Shown: positions 39,171 through 48,512 of the stretch, piece after piece
How positions within the stretch are numbered: the first letter of the stretch is position 1
How the letters are laid out: every line of letters begins with the position of its first letter
From: Enemella evansiae
GTDB taxonomy: Bacteria > Actinomycetota > Actinomycetes > Propionibacteriales > Propionibacteriaceae
Reading direction: 5' to 3'
NCBI RefSeq assembly: GCF_002250705.1
Contig: NZ_NMVP01000012.1
Span: 124,001 to 188,000 of the forward strand
DNA: 64,000 bases
The notes under the pieces: generated by a model
Told to the model about the DNA's origin: nothing
The model's database searches: none
What the model saw: only the letters and a program-made list of their open reading frames with translations
Translations under genes and position numbers: made by a program

Positions 39171-42100
39171 GGATCATCCCCGCTCACGCGGGGAGCACGG
39201 GGAGCACGGGCAGGGCTCGGCGTGGCGTACCGCCGCCCTGGGATCATCCCCGCTCGCGCAGGGAGCACCACTGCGGAGTGATCCCGATGATCCTGGCGGA
39301 CGGATCATCCCCGCTCGCGCGGGGAGCACGATCACCACCCGCCGGTACGGACCGATCAGTGCGGATCATCCCCGCTCGCGCGGGGAGCACCTTCTGCGTC
39401 AGCGCGGCGTTGGCGCGTTGATCGGATCATCCCCGCTCGCGCGGGGAGCACGTGGGCGGGGTCAGGCGGGCGAACAGACGGTCCGGATCATCCCCGCTCG
39501 CGCGGGGAGCACCGGCCATGAAGAGCAAGAAGGCACTCCCCATTAGGATCATCCCCGCTCGCGCGGGGAGCACTCGATCCACTCGTCGCGCTCGTAGTGG
39601 TCACTGGGATCATCCCCGCTCGCGCGGGGAGCACTCGGCACGACGCTCTCGCTGCCGAGGCCCCTCGGATCATCCCCGCTCGCGCGGGGAGCACCCCTCG
39701 TCCTCGTAGCCGACCTCGGGGTACTCCGGATCATCCCCGCTCGCGCGGGGAGCACTGCCCCGTAGGTGGTGTTGTCCTAGGCGAAGGGGGATCATCCTCG
39801 CTCGCGCGGGGAGCACGGTCCGAGCTGGTCAGTTGATCGGCAACGTCGGGGATCATCCCCGCTCGCGCGGGGAGCACCCGCAGTGGACGGCCAGCGAGGG
39901 GCCAACCACCGGATCATCCCCGCTCGCGCGGGGAGCACGCCGTATCGGTCCAGCACCACCCACCATGCCGAGGATCATCCCCGCTCGCGCGGGGAGCACG
40001 TCGCGCGCGTGACCCGCTATCCCAGCGCAGCAGGATCATCCCCGCTCGCGCGGGGAGCACTCGGCGAGCATCGAGACGACCTCGGGGAGCAGCGGATCAT
40101 CCCCGCTCGCGCGGGGAGCACAAATTGTTGTGCGACAGGGTGCACGAGACCGCGGGATCATCCCCGCTCGCGCGGGGAGCACAGGTGCGGGTTCTGCTAT
40201 GCCACCCCCGCATCCGGATCATCCCCGCTCGCGCGGGGAGCACCTGCTGCGAGGAGATCGTCGCCGGCGTCCAGCAGGATCATCCCCGCTCGCGCGGGGA
40301 GCACGCTGAGCGGCTCGGACCGGCCCTCTCCCGAGTCGGATCATCCCCGCTCGCGCGGGGAGCACGGTCCAGCGGGGGCCGGGATCGTGGACCGGGGTGG
40401 GATCATCCCCGCTCGCGCGGGGAGCACCCGAGCGGCGGGTCGACGGGGTTGCCGATCTTCGGATCATCCCCGCTCGCGCGGGGAGCACCTCGTGCCCCTG
40501 CTCGGCGACCGACTCGAGTTCGGATCATCCCCGCTCGCGCGGGGAGCACTTAGCCAGGGTCTCCGCGCAGTTCTCGCCGAGCGGATCATCCCCGCTCGCG
40601 CGGGGAGCACATGGTGCAGCGCCGGCCCGCCTGGTCGAGGTGCGGATCATCCCCGCTCGCGCGGGGAGCACATTGGCGGTCTGGTGCGCCCGGCAGGTAC
40701 TCCCCGGATCATCCCCGCTCGCGCGGGGAGCACTTGCTCCTGGGTGATGGGTGATCAGGTGAGGTCGGATCATCCCCGCTCGCGCGGGGAGCACTACCCA
40801 AGCAAGTACCCAAGGGTTAACCCAGCGGGATCATCCCCGCTCGCGCGGGGAGCACCGCTACCGCGTGACCGCTGCGCTCAGCTATGCGGGATCATCCCCG
40901 CTCGCGCGGGGAGCACGCCGAACACCTCGTTGCCGTTCCAGCCGTGGAGCGGATCATCCCCGCTCGCGCGGGGAGCACCGCCCTTGCAATTTCAGGCGTT
41001 CCGGTCACTGGGGATCATCCCCGCTCGCGCGGGGAGCACTTCAGCTCATGAATCCGGGTGGCCGAACTCGCCGGATCATCCCCGCTCGCGCGGGGAGCAC
41101 ATCGCTTGGGTGCCACCGCACTCGCCCGACTACGGATCATCCCCGCTCGCGCGGGGAGCACTGCTTGCTCGCACGAGCTGGCAGAACAGCGAGCGGATCA
41201 TCCCCGCTCGCGCGGGGAGCACCGCCTGCAGCAATCCGATGCGCTGCTCGTAAAAGGATCATCCCCGCTCGCGCGGGGAGCACTATCTGATCCGCTCCGG
41301 CTCCGGGGACGACTGGGGATCATCCCCGCTCGCGCGGGGAGCACCGACTCAGGGTCATGTCACTCATTCCGTCCTCCGGATCATCCCCGCTCGCGCGGGG
41401 AGCACGCTCTGCGCGTACGCCAAAAAGTCCCGGCTCAGGGATCATCCCCGCTCGCGCGGGGAGCACGTCACAGAGCAGGCCCTTGCTGCCGTCGCTGACG
41501 GATCATCCCCGCTCGCGCGGGGAGCACGACGACACCCTCGGGGAAGGCAAGCACCCGGTAGGATCATCCCCGCTCGCGCGGGGAGCACGTCCACCCGCGG
41601 CAGCGCTTACGGTGGCTGGGGGGATCATCCCCGCTCGCGCGGGGAGCACTGAACCCGTCCAGCGAGCGCTGGACAACCTGGGGATCATCCCCGCTCGCGC
41701 GGGGAGCACGCGTCATTCGGCCCGAGACCGACGAAGATGGCTGGATCATCCCCGCTCGCGCGGGGAGCACATCCAGACGATGGTGGACCGCGCCGTCGCG
41801 AACGGATCATCCCCGCTCGCGCGGGGAGCACCGCCCGGCGCAAAGCCTGCGTGGTCGGAGATGCCGGATCATCCCCGCTCGCGCGGGGAGCACTCTCGTT
41901 CGTCTACGGCATGGCCTACGACACCGGGATCATCCCCGCTCGCGCGGGGAGCACATCGCGAGTTGGCGTCGCGCTTCGGCCTCAGCCGGATCATCCCCGC
42001 TCGCGCGGGGAGCACGTTCACGATGCCTCCAGTTCGTCAGCCAACGCCGGATCATCCCCGCTCGCGCGGGGAGCACGGCACCCAGCAGGCGGGCGGCGCG

Positions 42101-42505
42101 GTCGCAGCGCGGATCATCCCCGCTCGCGCGGGGAGCACAACCCGCGAAAACCGATGGTGACCTGGGGCAGCGGATCATCCCCGCTCGCGCGGGGAGCACG
42201 CCATCCTCGGCGTCGTCGGCGTCGTCGCCCCGGGATCATCCCCGCTCGCGCGGGGAGCACCAGTCCGCTTGGGTCGTGTGTCCCTGAATGACCGGATCAT
42301 CCCCGCTCGCGCGGGGAGCACCCACCTCTGGCGCGATGACCAGTTCCTCAACGAGGGATCATCCCCGCTCGCGCGGGGAGCACGATGTTTCGACCCGGGC
42401 CGCGGTCCGCTTCGGGGGATCATCCCCGCTCGCGCGGGGAGCACATCACCCCGGCGCGGTCGATCGCCACCGAGCACGGATCATCCCCGCTCGCGCGGGG
42501 AGCAC
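39171..42505 (-). CRISPR. CRISPR array 1, type I-E, 55 repeats / 54 spacers
   Basis: Fifty-five copies of a 28-nt repeat. Plus-strand form begins GGATCATCCCCGCTCGCGCG and ends GGGAGCAC; in crRNA orientation GTGCTCCCC...GGGGATGATCC, a standard I-E stem. The usual period is 61 (33-nt spacers). 34-nt spacers follow the repeats at 40338, 40644, 40889, 41804, 42049 and 42294; 32-nt spacers follow 39607 and 41622. Repeat sequence and the leader at 42506-42553 show transcription on the minus strand, so the newest spacers are at the right, beside cas2. The left end is decayed: the first repeat has CTCACGCG, the next has GCGCAGGG, and the first spacer is 42 nt. One internal repeat (39789) has CATCCTCG. 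No two spacers looked identical by eye. Confidence 0.97.
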
Positions 42506-42553
42506 ACTTCCTGACAAGGGGTTTCACCCTACTGGGAGACAGATCCAATTCAC
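42506..42553 (-). promoter_or_regulatory. CRISPR array 1 leader, proximal part
   Basis: Read on the minus strand, it ends CCCTTGTCAGGAAGT directly at the first repeat and begins GTGAATT 48 nt upstream. Both blocks occur with the same spacing beside array 2 (52228-52275). The GTGAATT block overlaps the cas2 stop codon. Conservation between arrays marks these as leader anchor/integration sequences; the promoter itself probably lies further upstream, within cas2. Confidence 0.8.
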
Positions 42554-42900
42554 TTTCCCCGGCTCCGAAGCCGGCGAAACCGAGCAGCTCGAGACGAGAG
42601 CGGCTTGGCCCCGGTCGACTCCACGTTCGCCGGAGGCCGACGCATCAAAATGGCCCCGTCGAAGTCCTCAGGCGTCCATGCGTGCCGATGGTTGCGAATC
42701 TCCAGACCTTGTTCATTGCGCGCTGTCAGAACCATCAGCGCAGTGCCGTCACGGACCATGTCCAGGATCAACGCCCAGAGCTCCTCTCGAACCCTCGTTG
42801 ACACCTTTCCGACGTAGACACCTGGCGCCACCTCCATGAGCCAACGAGTGAGATGGCCTCTCAGGCCCGAAGGGACCTTGCTCAGCACGATGACAATCAG
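42550..42900 (-). CDS. cas2: CRISPR-associated endonuclease Cas2, type I-E
   Basis: 116 residues if translation begins at the CTG 42898-42900. Cas2e forms the centre of the Cas1-Cas2 spacer integrase. Visible sequence: 'IVIVLSKVPSGLRGHLTRWL' (first strand and helix), 'VSTRVREELWALILDMV', 'GTALMVLTARNEQGLEIRNH' and 'AWTPEDFDGAILMRRP'. The only standard in-frame start (GTG 42888) would delete most of beta strand 1. CTG fits because GGAGG precedes it and it overlaps the cas1 TGA as CTGA, copying the ATGA overlaps elsewhere in this operon. ATT at 42897 is another option. The C-terminus overlaps the array 1 leader. Confidence 0.88.
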   Translation of the reverse strand: MIVIVLSKVPSGLRGHLTRWLMEVAPGVYVGKVSTRVREELWALILDMVRDGTALMVLTARNEQGLEIRNHRHAWTPEDFDGAILMRRPPANVESTGAKPLSSRAARFRRLRSRGK

Positions 42901-43829
42901 AACTCCACCTCCGAATAGTCCACCCCGCCGGCCACATTCACCGCTTTGTCATCCCAGAGATAGGTCACATCCACTTCGAACTCCGATTGCTCCTGCGGCA
43001 ACAAGAGATCCTTGATGTCCTTGACGCACCTCTCGATGATGTGCAGCTCGCGGAGCGCGTCGCGAGACCGTCGTCGGGAATCGCCGGCGACGTCCTCCGG
43101 TTCACTTGCCACCGTGTCGAACGCGATCGGAATCGTCGCATCCGCCTTGTACAGGTCGGCCAGGTCGTAGACGAAGGATCGGGCGTGTCCCGTGTGGACA
43201 AAACCAAGTCCAGGAGAACATCCAAGCGAGACAATCACGGCGTGCACCACACCGTAGAGACAGGAATGTGCGGCAGACAAGGCTTGATTGATCGCGTCCC
43301 CGGTCTCGAACGACTCGGGGTCATAGTCCCGCTTCGACCAATGAACACCAGTTCGTTCCGAGTTCTGACGATAGATCTGGCGTACTCGCGCACCTTCACG
43401 GCCTCGCAACTGCTGCATCGTCGCACGATCCACAGCTTCGTCAGGAAACCTGAGGCCGTACATCCGCCGAGCAACCGACAGCCGGCGGTCGCGATGACTC
43501 ACTGCCTCGGCCTGCGCCTCGAGCAACCGGGTCGAACGGGCCAACGGGACACCATGCGCGTAGTAGCGAACCGCGTTCTCCCCGACCCAGACGGCAGTCG
43601 CTCCACACTGAGCGATCACCATCATCGCATGGTGGGTAATCCGTGTACCCGGCCCGAGCAGGAGCACATTCACACCCGCGGCGGGGATGTGCACCGTACC
43701 GGTCTCGTTCGTCGCGGTGATGGCGTTGGCGTCTCGGCTCAGTGTGCACCGTTCCAAGTAAAGAAAGGAAAGACGATCATCGATCCGGTTGAGCTGTCGG
43801 GCCGTTGGCGGCGCCGCCCCCGGAATCAT
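42897..43829 (-). CDS. cas1: CRISPR-associated endonuclease Cas1, type I-E
   Basis: 310 residues. Integrase subunit that inserts new spacers at the leader end. N-terminal beta domain ('DRLSFLYLERCTLSRDANAI', 'VLLLGPGTRITHHAMMVIAQ') and C-terminal helical active site: Glu in 'QLRGREGARVRQIY', His in 'GLGFVHTGHARSFVYDLADL' and the following Asp residues, matching the metal-binding E-H-D triad. 'VWVGENAVRYYAHG' is the I-E type strand segment. ATG 43829 overlaps the cas6e stop (ATGA). Confidence 0.95.
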   Translation of the reverse strand: MIPGAAPPTARQLNRIDDRLSFLYLERCTLSRDANAITATNETGTVHIPAAGVNVLLLGPGTRITHHAMMVIAQCGATAVWVGENAVRYYAHGVPLARSTRLLEAQAEAVSHRDRRLSVARRMYGLRFPDEAVDRATMQQLRGREGARVRQIYRQNSERTGVHWSKRDYDPESFETGDAINQALSAAHSCLYGVVHAVIVSLGCSPGLGFVHTGHARSFVYDLADLYKADATIPIAFDTVASEPEDVAGDSRRRSRDALRELHIIERCVKDIKDLLLPQEQSEFEVDVTYLWDDKAVNVAGGVDYSEVEF

Positions 43830-44467
43830 GCTGGTCGGGCAAGTGTGACGAGACCACAACCGTAGGCCTTGCCGCGCCCCAGACCCTCGACCAGGACCGA
43901 CCGAAGTCGTTCGGCATTCACGACTCGCAGCACACCTTCGAACGTGGCGTACGCCAGGGTCACAGATGCGTCCCCTCGCTTGAACTTCTTGACGTCCCGG
44001 GACGTCAGGCCAAACGTGCGTTCTTTGTCGGGCCCCAGGAGAGACACACCCATCCGGTCCTGACGGTCCAGCAACCACTGCGTCTGCTGTTCGACCGTCA
44101 CGTGCGCGAAGATCTGTTTGCGCCCCGCATGGTTGCCCCGATGCGTCGGATTGACTGTGGCCCGGAACGCCCAGCTCTGATTCGGCGCCAGCGCGGCGAG
44201 CACACCGTCGTAGTTCTCCGATCGGGTCGTCGGTCGAGAAGGCCAGCCCGCCTGCTCTTCCAGGTGCGTCAAGTCCGGACGCTCTCTCGACACGATCCAC
44301 AGCGAAGTCTGAGGCGAACTCATGCCATCCAATCGCCACAGCACCCGCCCTTGATCAACATCAGGAGGGAATCCGGAGAGCACCGCAGCGTGCATCGCTT
44401 GTGGTGATACCAGCAACTTCTTGGCGTCACGACGCTGCTTGTTGATGAACATACGGCTCAGGATCAT
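43826..44467 (-). CDS. cas6e: crRNA-processing endoribonuclease Cas6e (CasE)
   Basis: 213 residues, the usual CasE length. It cuts pre-crRNA at the base of the repeat stem and stays bound in Cascade. Typical features: N-terminal ferredoxin strand 'MILSRMFINKQRRDAKKLL', the helix containing the catalytic-region His ('SPQAMHAAVLSGFP'), and the C-terminal Gly-rich RNA-binding loop 'LVEGLGRGKAYGCGLVTLA'. ATGA overlaps link it to cas5e and cas1. Confidence 0.93.
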   Translation of the reverse strand: MILSRMFINKQRRDAKKLLVSPQAMHAAVLSGFPPDVDQGRVLWRLDGMSSPQTSLWIVSRERPDLTHLEEQAGWPSRPTTRSENYDGVLAALAPNQSWAFRATVNPTHRGNHAGRKQIFAHVTVEQQTQWLLDRQDRMGVSLLGPDKERTFGLTSRDVKKFKRGDASVTLAYATFEGVLRVVNAERLRSVLVEGLGRGKAYGCGLVTLARPA

Positions 44468-45183
44468 GCGTACTCCTTCGCCAGTGACAACGGGTCATGC
44501 CCATCAGCAGCGGCAGGCGCAGTCCAACGTGGGTTGGGAACCTCGACCGAGGTGTCCACCACGGCGCGCACCGCATAGTCACGTCGCTCGGGGTCGAAAC
44601 TCAGTGGCACGTCCTGAACCTGTCGCGCGGCAGTGAGCTCGGCGAAAACTCCCTCGTCCGCTTGTACGTCGAGGGTCACCGTGGGTTGTTTCATGCGTTT
44701 CTGATGCGGGACTCCGGCTTGCCAGGGTGTGGTATGCACCAGTTCCTTGACAGGTTCAGCCGAGACTGCGAGCACGATACGACCCTCCGGAACACAGGAC
44801 CGACGGCCCAGATAGATGGGATAAGCGGGATCGGCGAGGGCCTCGTTCAATCCGTCGATCACCTCGTCTCGACCAGATATGTACGCGGTGTAGACCGCGT
44901 CCGACCAGTAGTACCGCTCCGACAATGGCATCGACTTCCCCGAGACCTGATGGTGGGCGGTGTGGAAGTCACGGAGCAGCTCACCGGGTTGATCACACCG
45001 AACGGCGAGTGACAACTCGAGAAGGTCCTCCAGCGGATCCTGGCGGCGCATTCCCTTCGCCGCCGCAAGCAGGCCGATCAGCCCGCTCTTGGTTGGCATC
45101 GCTTCGGTAGTTCGGCGAACAAACCTGCTGCGTACGCCCCAGCTCTGCAGTGGCCCTGCAAGTCGCAGGACCAAAACGCTCAT
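44464..45183 (-). CDS. cas5e: Cascade subunit Cas5e (CasD)
   Basis: 239 residues. It caps the 5' handle of crRNA in the I-E Cascade. The start 'MSVLVLRLAGPLQSWGVRSR' and 'TEAMPTKSGLIGLLAAAKGM' are the diagnostic Cas5 N-terminal motifs, followed by 'RDFHTAHHQVSG' and 'YYWSDAVYTAYI', then 'YPIYLGRRSCVP'. It starts with an ATGA overlap to cas7e and ends with an ATGA overlap to cas6e. Confidence 0.95.
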   Translation of the reverse strand: MSVLVLRLAGPLQSWGVRSRFVRRTTEAMPTKSGLIGLLAAAKGMRRQDPLEDLLELSLAVRCDQPGELLRDFHTAHHQVSGKSMPLSERYYWSDAVYTAYISGRDEVIDGLNEALADPAYPIYLGRRSCVPEGRIVLAVSAEPVKELVHTTPWQAGVPHQKRMKQPTVTLDVQADEGVFAELTAARQVQDVPLSFDPERRDYAVRAVVDTSVEVPNPRWTAPAAADGHDPLSLAKEYA

Positions 45184-46301
45184 GATGCGACTCCGGCTTT
45201 GCCTGCCCTCGCGGCGAGTTCGTCGAAGCTGACCACATCTCCGAGTTCCGCAAGCCTGGACAGGTCACCCGGCAATCCGCACACCAAGATCTCCTTGGGC
45301 TTCCGCCAGGTGTCAAAGACTTCACGGGCATGATCAGCCAGCTTCCCGACAGCGGGCTTCACATAACCGAGGGAGTCCTTCACAGGCTCTTCAAAGGCGC
45401 CGACCAGGCTGGCCGGCTGCCCCTCGGCGACGGTGACCAGGACTGCGGTCGGTCGGGTACCCGATGCAAAGGTGTTCTGCTTGCCACTGGGCATCGACTC
45501 GACGAACGCGCGGACGAAGGATTCGACAGCCATGGAGACCGCCTTCTCGTCACCCAGGTTGGTGGCGAGTTGGTCCAGGTTGACAGCTGCGTAGCGATAG
45601 AAGGTCGACGAGTAGAACTCGACGGTCCCGATCATCCCGGCCCCGGCCTCCTCAGCCGCCTCGACCACATCGTCCACCGCGGTGAAATAGTCAAACTCCG
45701 GCACGACTTCGTGCACGCCGATAGCATGGGCGACCTGACAGGCGGCGTCCACGTTGAGGTCGGGAGCATCTGCGACCATCCGCCCGAACAGTGAGATGTC
45801 GATCGAATGATCCGCATCCAGCAGGTTCTTGACTCCGGCCGCTTTGAAGGCAGCAACCAGCGCCTTGTCATCCCCGGCATCGGCATTTGCAACGATCACA
45901 TCCGCGACTGCAGCGATCTGGCGCTGGGAGACGAACAGCAGGTAGCCGAGCTCGGCGGTACCGTCCGGCTCCCCCTTCTTACCCTTCTTGGGCTTGGGGT
46001 CGAAACCGGCGGCCTTCAGGGCGGACACTGCGAGAGACTCTGCTCGCTCCTCGAGGTCGCGGTCACGCTCCACCACGGCATCCATGAGCAGCTTGACCAC
46101 TTGCTTGCTCCGACGACCAACATCCTTCGGATCGAGTTGGTCGTTGAAGTGTCTGCGCATTGCCCGCTTCCAGGACTGGGATGACACCCGGCCGCGTACC
46201 GCACCACCGTATGTGGCGGTCTTCGGCGCCCCGGTGTCGTCTCGGTTGAGATTCGCGGGCGGAACGTTCTGGATTGCGTGGATCTCGATATAGGTGGTCA
46301 T
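45180..46301 (-). CDS. cas7e: Cascade backbone subunit Cas7e (CasC)
   Basis: 373 residues. Six copies form the crRNA-binding backbone of Cascade. Family marks: 'YIEIHAIQNVPPANLNRDDT' and 'GAPKTATYGGAVRGRVSSQS' at the N-terminus (the GGxxRxxxSSQxxKR-type motif), 'MVADAPDLNVDAACQVAHAI', 'VEFYSSTFYRYAAVNLDQL' and 'QNTFASGTRPTAVLVTV'. ATG 46301 overlaps the cse2 stop. Confidence 0.96.
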   Translation of the reverse strand: MTTYIEIHAIQNVPPANLNRDDTGAPKTATYGGAVRGRVSSQSWKRAMRRHFNDQLDPKDVGRRSKQVVKLLMDAVVERDRDLEERAESLAVSALKAAGFDPKPKKGKKGEPDGTAELGYLLFVSQRQIAAVADVIVANADAGDDKALVAAFKAAGVKNLLDADHSIDISLFGRMVADAPDLNVDAACQVAHAIGVHEVVPEFDYFTAVDDVVEAAEEAGAGMIGTVEFYSSTFYRYAAVNLDQLATNLGDEKAVSMAVESFVRAFVESMPSGKQNTFASGTRPTAVLVTVAEGQPASLVGAFEEPVKDSLGYVKPAVGKLADHAREVFDTWRKPKEILVCGLPGDLSRLAELGDVVSFDELAARAGKAGVAS

Positions 46302-46933
46302 TGTGCTGCTCCTTGGCTGGTCCTGCTGTTGTCGGTGGGGTCATCCATGTCATCAAGGGTCTGATTGATCGAGTCCTCGGTCAGGCGGTAGAAATCCCTT
46401 CCCCAGCGCCGCTGGACGTCGACGGCATGGCCGGGGACCTGGATCCAGTAGAGGTCTTCTGCCCAGTCGCCGTAGTTGAAACCGAACCCGGCCGTGCGAA
46501 GCTGGCCGATCAAGCCACGCGAGTGGGTGGTGATGCCCGCGAGGTTCCGGCTGGAGGCCAGTGCCATCATGCGTCGGTACGCGGGGCTTTCCTGCGGCGT
46601 GGCGCGGTTCTGAGTTGAAGCCAGCAGCCGCAGAGCCGATCCGAATGGCCGGTCCCTGCGATGCATGTGCGCACCCTTTGACTGCTGATGCATGGCCCAC
46701 TGCGTGAGTGCCACATGCACCGCAACCTCGCGCCGACCAACCGGGGCGGCTGCACCGTCACCGAGTTCGGCCATCGTGTATTGCCAGATCTCGGGGATCG
46801 ACCCGGGTGGTTTCCCAGCCCCGCGACGAAGCTGGGCGAGGGCTGCGCGCCCGGAAGGGGTCAGGCTGGCTGGGTCCGGGGCCAGCGAGACAATCCGCGC
46901 GTTCACGACATCGCGGCAGATCTTGTCAGCCAT
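46298..46933 (-). CDS. cse2: Cascade small subunit Cse2 (CasB)
   Basis: 211 residues, all-helical. Two copies stabilise the R-loop in Cascade. Segments 'SGRAALAQLRRGAGKPPGSI' (N-terminal motif with RRG) and 'SALRLLASTQNRA' then 'RLIGQLR'-like 'SRGLIGQLRTAGFGFNYGDW' are typical. The ATG at 46933 lies inside the last codons of cse1 (8-nt overlap), so the proteins are translationally coupled. Confidence 0.93.
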   Translation of the reverse strand: MADKICRDVVNARIVSLAPDPASLTPSGRAALAQLRRGAGKPPGSIPEIWQYTMAELGDGAAAPVGRREVAVHVALTQWAMHQQSKGAHMHRRDRPFGSALRLLASTQNRATPQESPAYRRMMALASSRNLAGITTHSRGLIGQLRTAGFGFNYGDWAEDLYWIQVPGHAVDVQRRWGRDFYRLTEDSINQTLDDMDDPTDNSRTSQGAAQ

Positions 46934-48512
46934 TTGCGGTCTCCTTCTTCGTGGGCTGGATCGTGGAGAGTTCCTTGCGGAGGTCACGCAGGAAGAACGA
47001 GTAAGCCTTGTGTGCGCTCAGATAGCCGAAGTTGGTCTGACGACCCCGGATAGCGGCCGGCCCGGCTCGATCGACGAGGATCCTGGCGTGATCTTGCATG
47101 ATCCTCTGAACCTGCGTTTGCCAAGCACGCAGGACTTCCAAGGGATCGGAGTCGGCGCTGATCGACGCGACCCACGCGCGGGCCGGCTGGTCCAGGGCGG
47201 CCCACGCCTCTGCCATTGCGCGCTGCCGTGCCCCATCGCCGGCATCATCACCGCGCTCGCCCGCAGCCCTTGCGATATTCGCCGCCAACTGCCCGAGCGC
47301 CCGAACGCAGGTGTCTGCGTTGTCCACCCCGTCCGTCACCGTTACCTGCAGCTCAGTGCCACCGTCTATGAGCAACACTCCCGGGAGCTCCATCCGATCG
47401 TCAATGAGTTCTTCGATCACGGCCTTCTGCGGGCCGTACTGGATACCTACCGCCTGCGCCACATAGGTCGCATCCCGCTCGTCGGCAACTCTCACCGTGT
47501 CGGGAGTCTGGAAGCGATCGAACTTCGACCCATTGTCATCGATCTGCTCGGCACCTGCCGCGATCAGTGCGGGCAGCCCCCGCCACATGGCTCGACCCGC
47601 TTCGTGCTGGTTCGGCATGTACACGGGCCGGCCGAAGCTCTTCGACTGCGGCTTGGAATACCGCCAGGCGGTCATCGGCTCGATGCCCAGCATTCTCTGT
47701 GGGACGACCTTGTCTCCTTGGGCGAGCACCACCCCCCTCACACCTTCCCGATCACCCACAAGGCGTACTCGCCGAGACTGCCAGACAAGGGTCTGGACGG
47801 GTCCCGCGGGCATGCTCTCCTCCTCGCGCTCGGACGTGTGTGGTGTTGCCAGTGCCCACACCGGCCGATCATCGAGCGACTCACGGGTTACGGAGATGTT
47901 GTTCACCAGGGTCTCGCGCAGGTTGTCACCGTGCAGGACGATCCCACCGATCTGCCCCGCCCAGGACGGGCCGATCGGGTAACCCCTTCCTCCTTTGGAC
48001 AGGATGTCGCCAACCGCACCGGACCTGATGCCGGATGGATCGAAGGCCTGGACGTGGACCAGCCACCGTGCCGCCTCCGCCGCCGAGATCTTGTCGAGTC
48101 CGCGACCGGCGCGGGTTGTGAAGAACGGGGAACCGTTCGGTACATCGGCGATCAACTTTTCCAACCCGGAGTGTTCGTCCTTGGTCGTGCGCAGACCGGC
48201 CACCTGCATGAAGGGCCGCTGCGGATGGAACAGATCGAACACATCGTGGTGTTCGATCAAGTAGTCCTGGATGCGGTCGAGGTCGATACCGGAATCGTGG
48301 AGGGATCTGATGGCCTTGTTCGTGTGCCAACCGATGGCGTCATGGCAGATGGCCAGTAACACTCTGAGAATCGCGAACCCCTGAGTCGGGATCTCACCGG
48401 TGATCGCGCGAATGCTGTCTGCTCTGGCGAAGAGTTGAGCAAGGGACAGTTCGTCGGGCCCCTCAGTGGTCTGGACGAGAACCCACGGTTCGTCAACGAG
48501 ATTGAAGCTCAT
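46926..48512 (-). CDS. cse1: Cascade large subunit Cse1/Cas8e (CasA)
   Basis: 528 residues. It recognises the PAM and recruits Cas3. Starts 'MSFNLVDEPWVLV' as in nearly all Cse1 proteins. Further marks are 'ITGEIPTQGFAILRVLLAIC', the L1-type loop region 'PFMQVAGLRTTKDEHSGLEK', 'LSKGGRGYPIGPSWAGQIGG', and the C-terminal helical bundle 'LSAHKAYSFFLRDLRKELS'. The start lies 20 nt inside the end of cas3. Confidence 0.95.
   Translation of the reverse strand: MSFNLVDEPWVLVQTTEGPDELSLAQLFARADSIRAITGEIPTQGFAILRVLLAICHDAIGWHTNKAIRSLHDSGIDLDRIQDYLIEHHDVFDLFHPQRPFMQVAGLRTTKDEHSGLEKLIADVPNGSPFFTTRAGRGLDKISAAEAARWLVHVQAFDPSGIRSGAVGDILSKGGRGYPIGPSWAGQIGGIVLHGDNLRETLVNNISVTRESLDDRPVWALATPHTSEREEESMPAGPVQTLVWQSRRVRLVGDREGVRGVVLAQGDKVVPQRMLGIEPMTAWRYSKPQSKSFGRPVYMPNQHEAGRAMWRGLPALIAAGAEQIDDNGSKFDRFQTPDTVRVADERDATYVAQAVGIQYGPQKAVIEELIDDRMELPGVLLIDGGTELQVTVTDGVDNADTCVRALGQLAANIARAAGERGDDAGDGARQRAMAEAWAALDQPARAWVASISADSDPLEVLRAWQTQVQRIMQDHARILVDRAGPAAIRGRQTNFGYLSAHKAYSFFLRDLRKELSTIQPTKKETANG

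Noticed and set aside
39883..41253. Long open frames inside CRISPR array 1 (one of 456 codons) with repeating 'SSPLARGA'/'HPRSRGEH' units
   Set aside because: They are products of the 61-bp repeat period of a CRISPR array, which is open in several frames; they are not genes. The same holds for frames in array 2.
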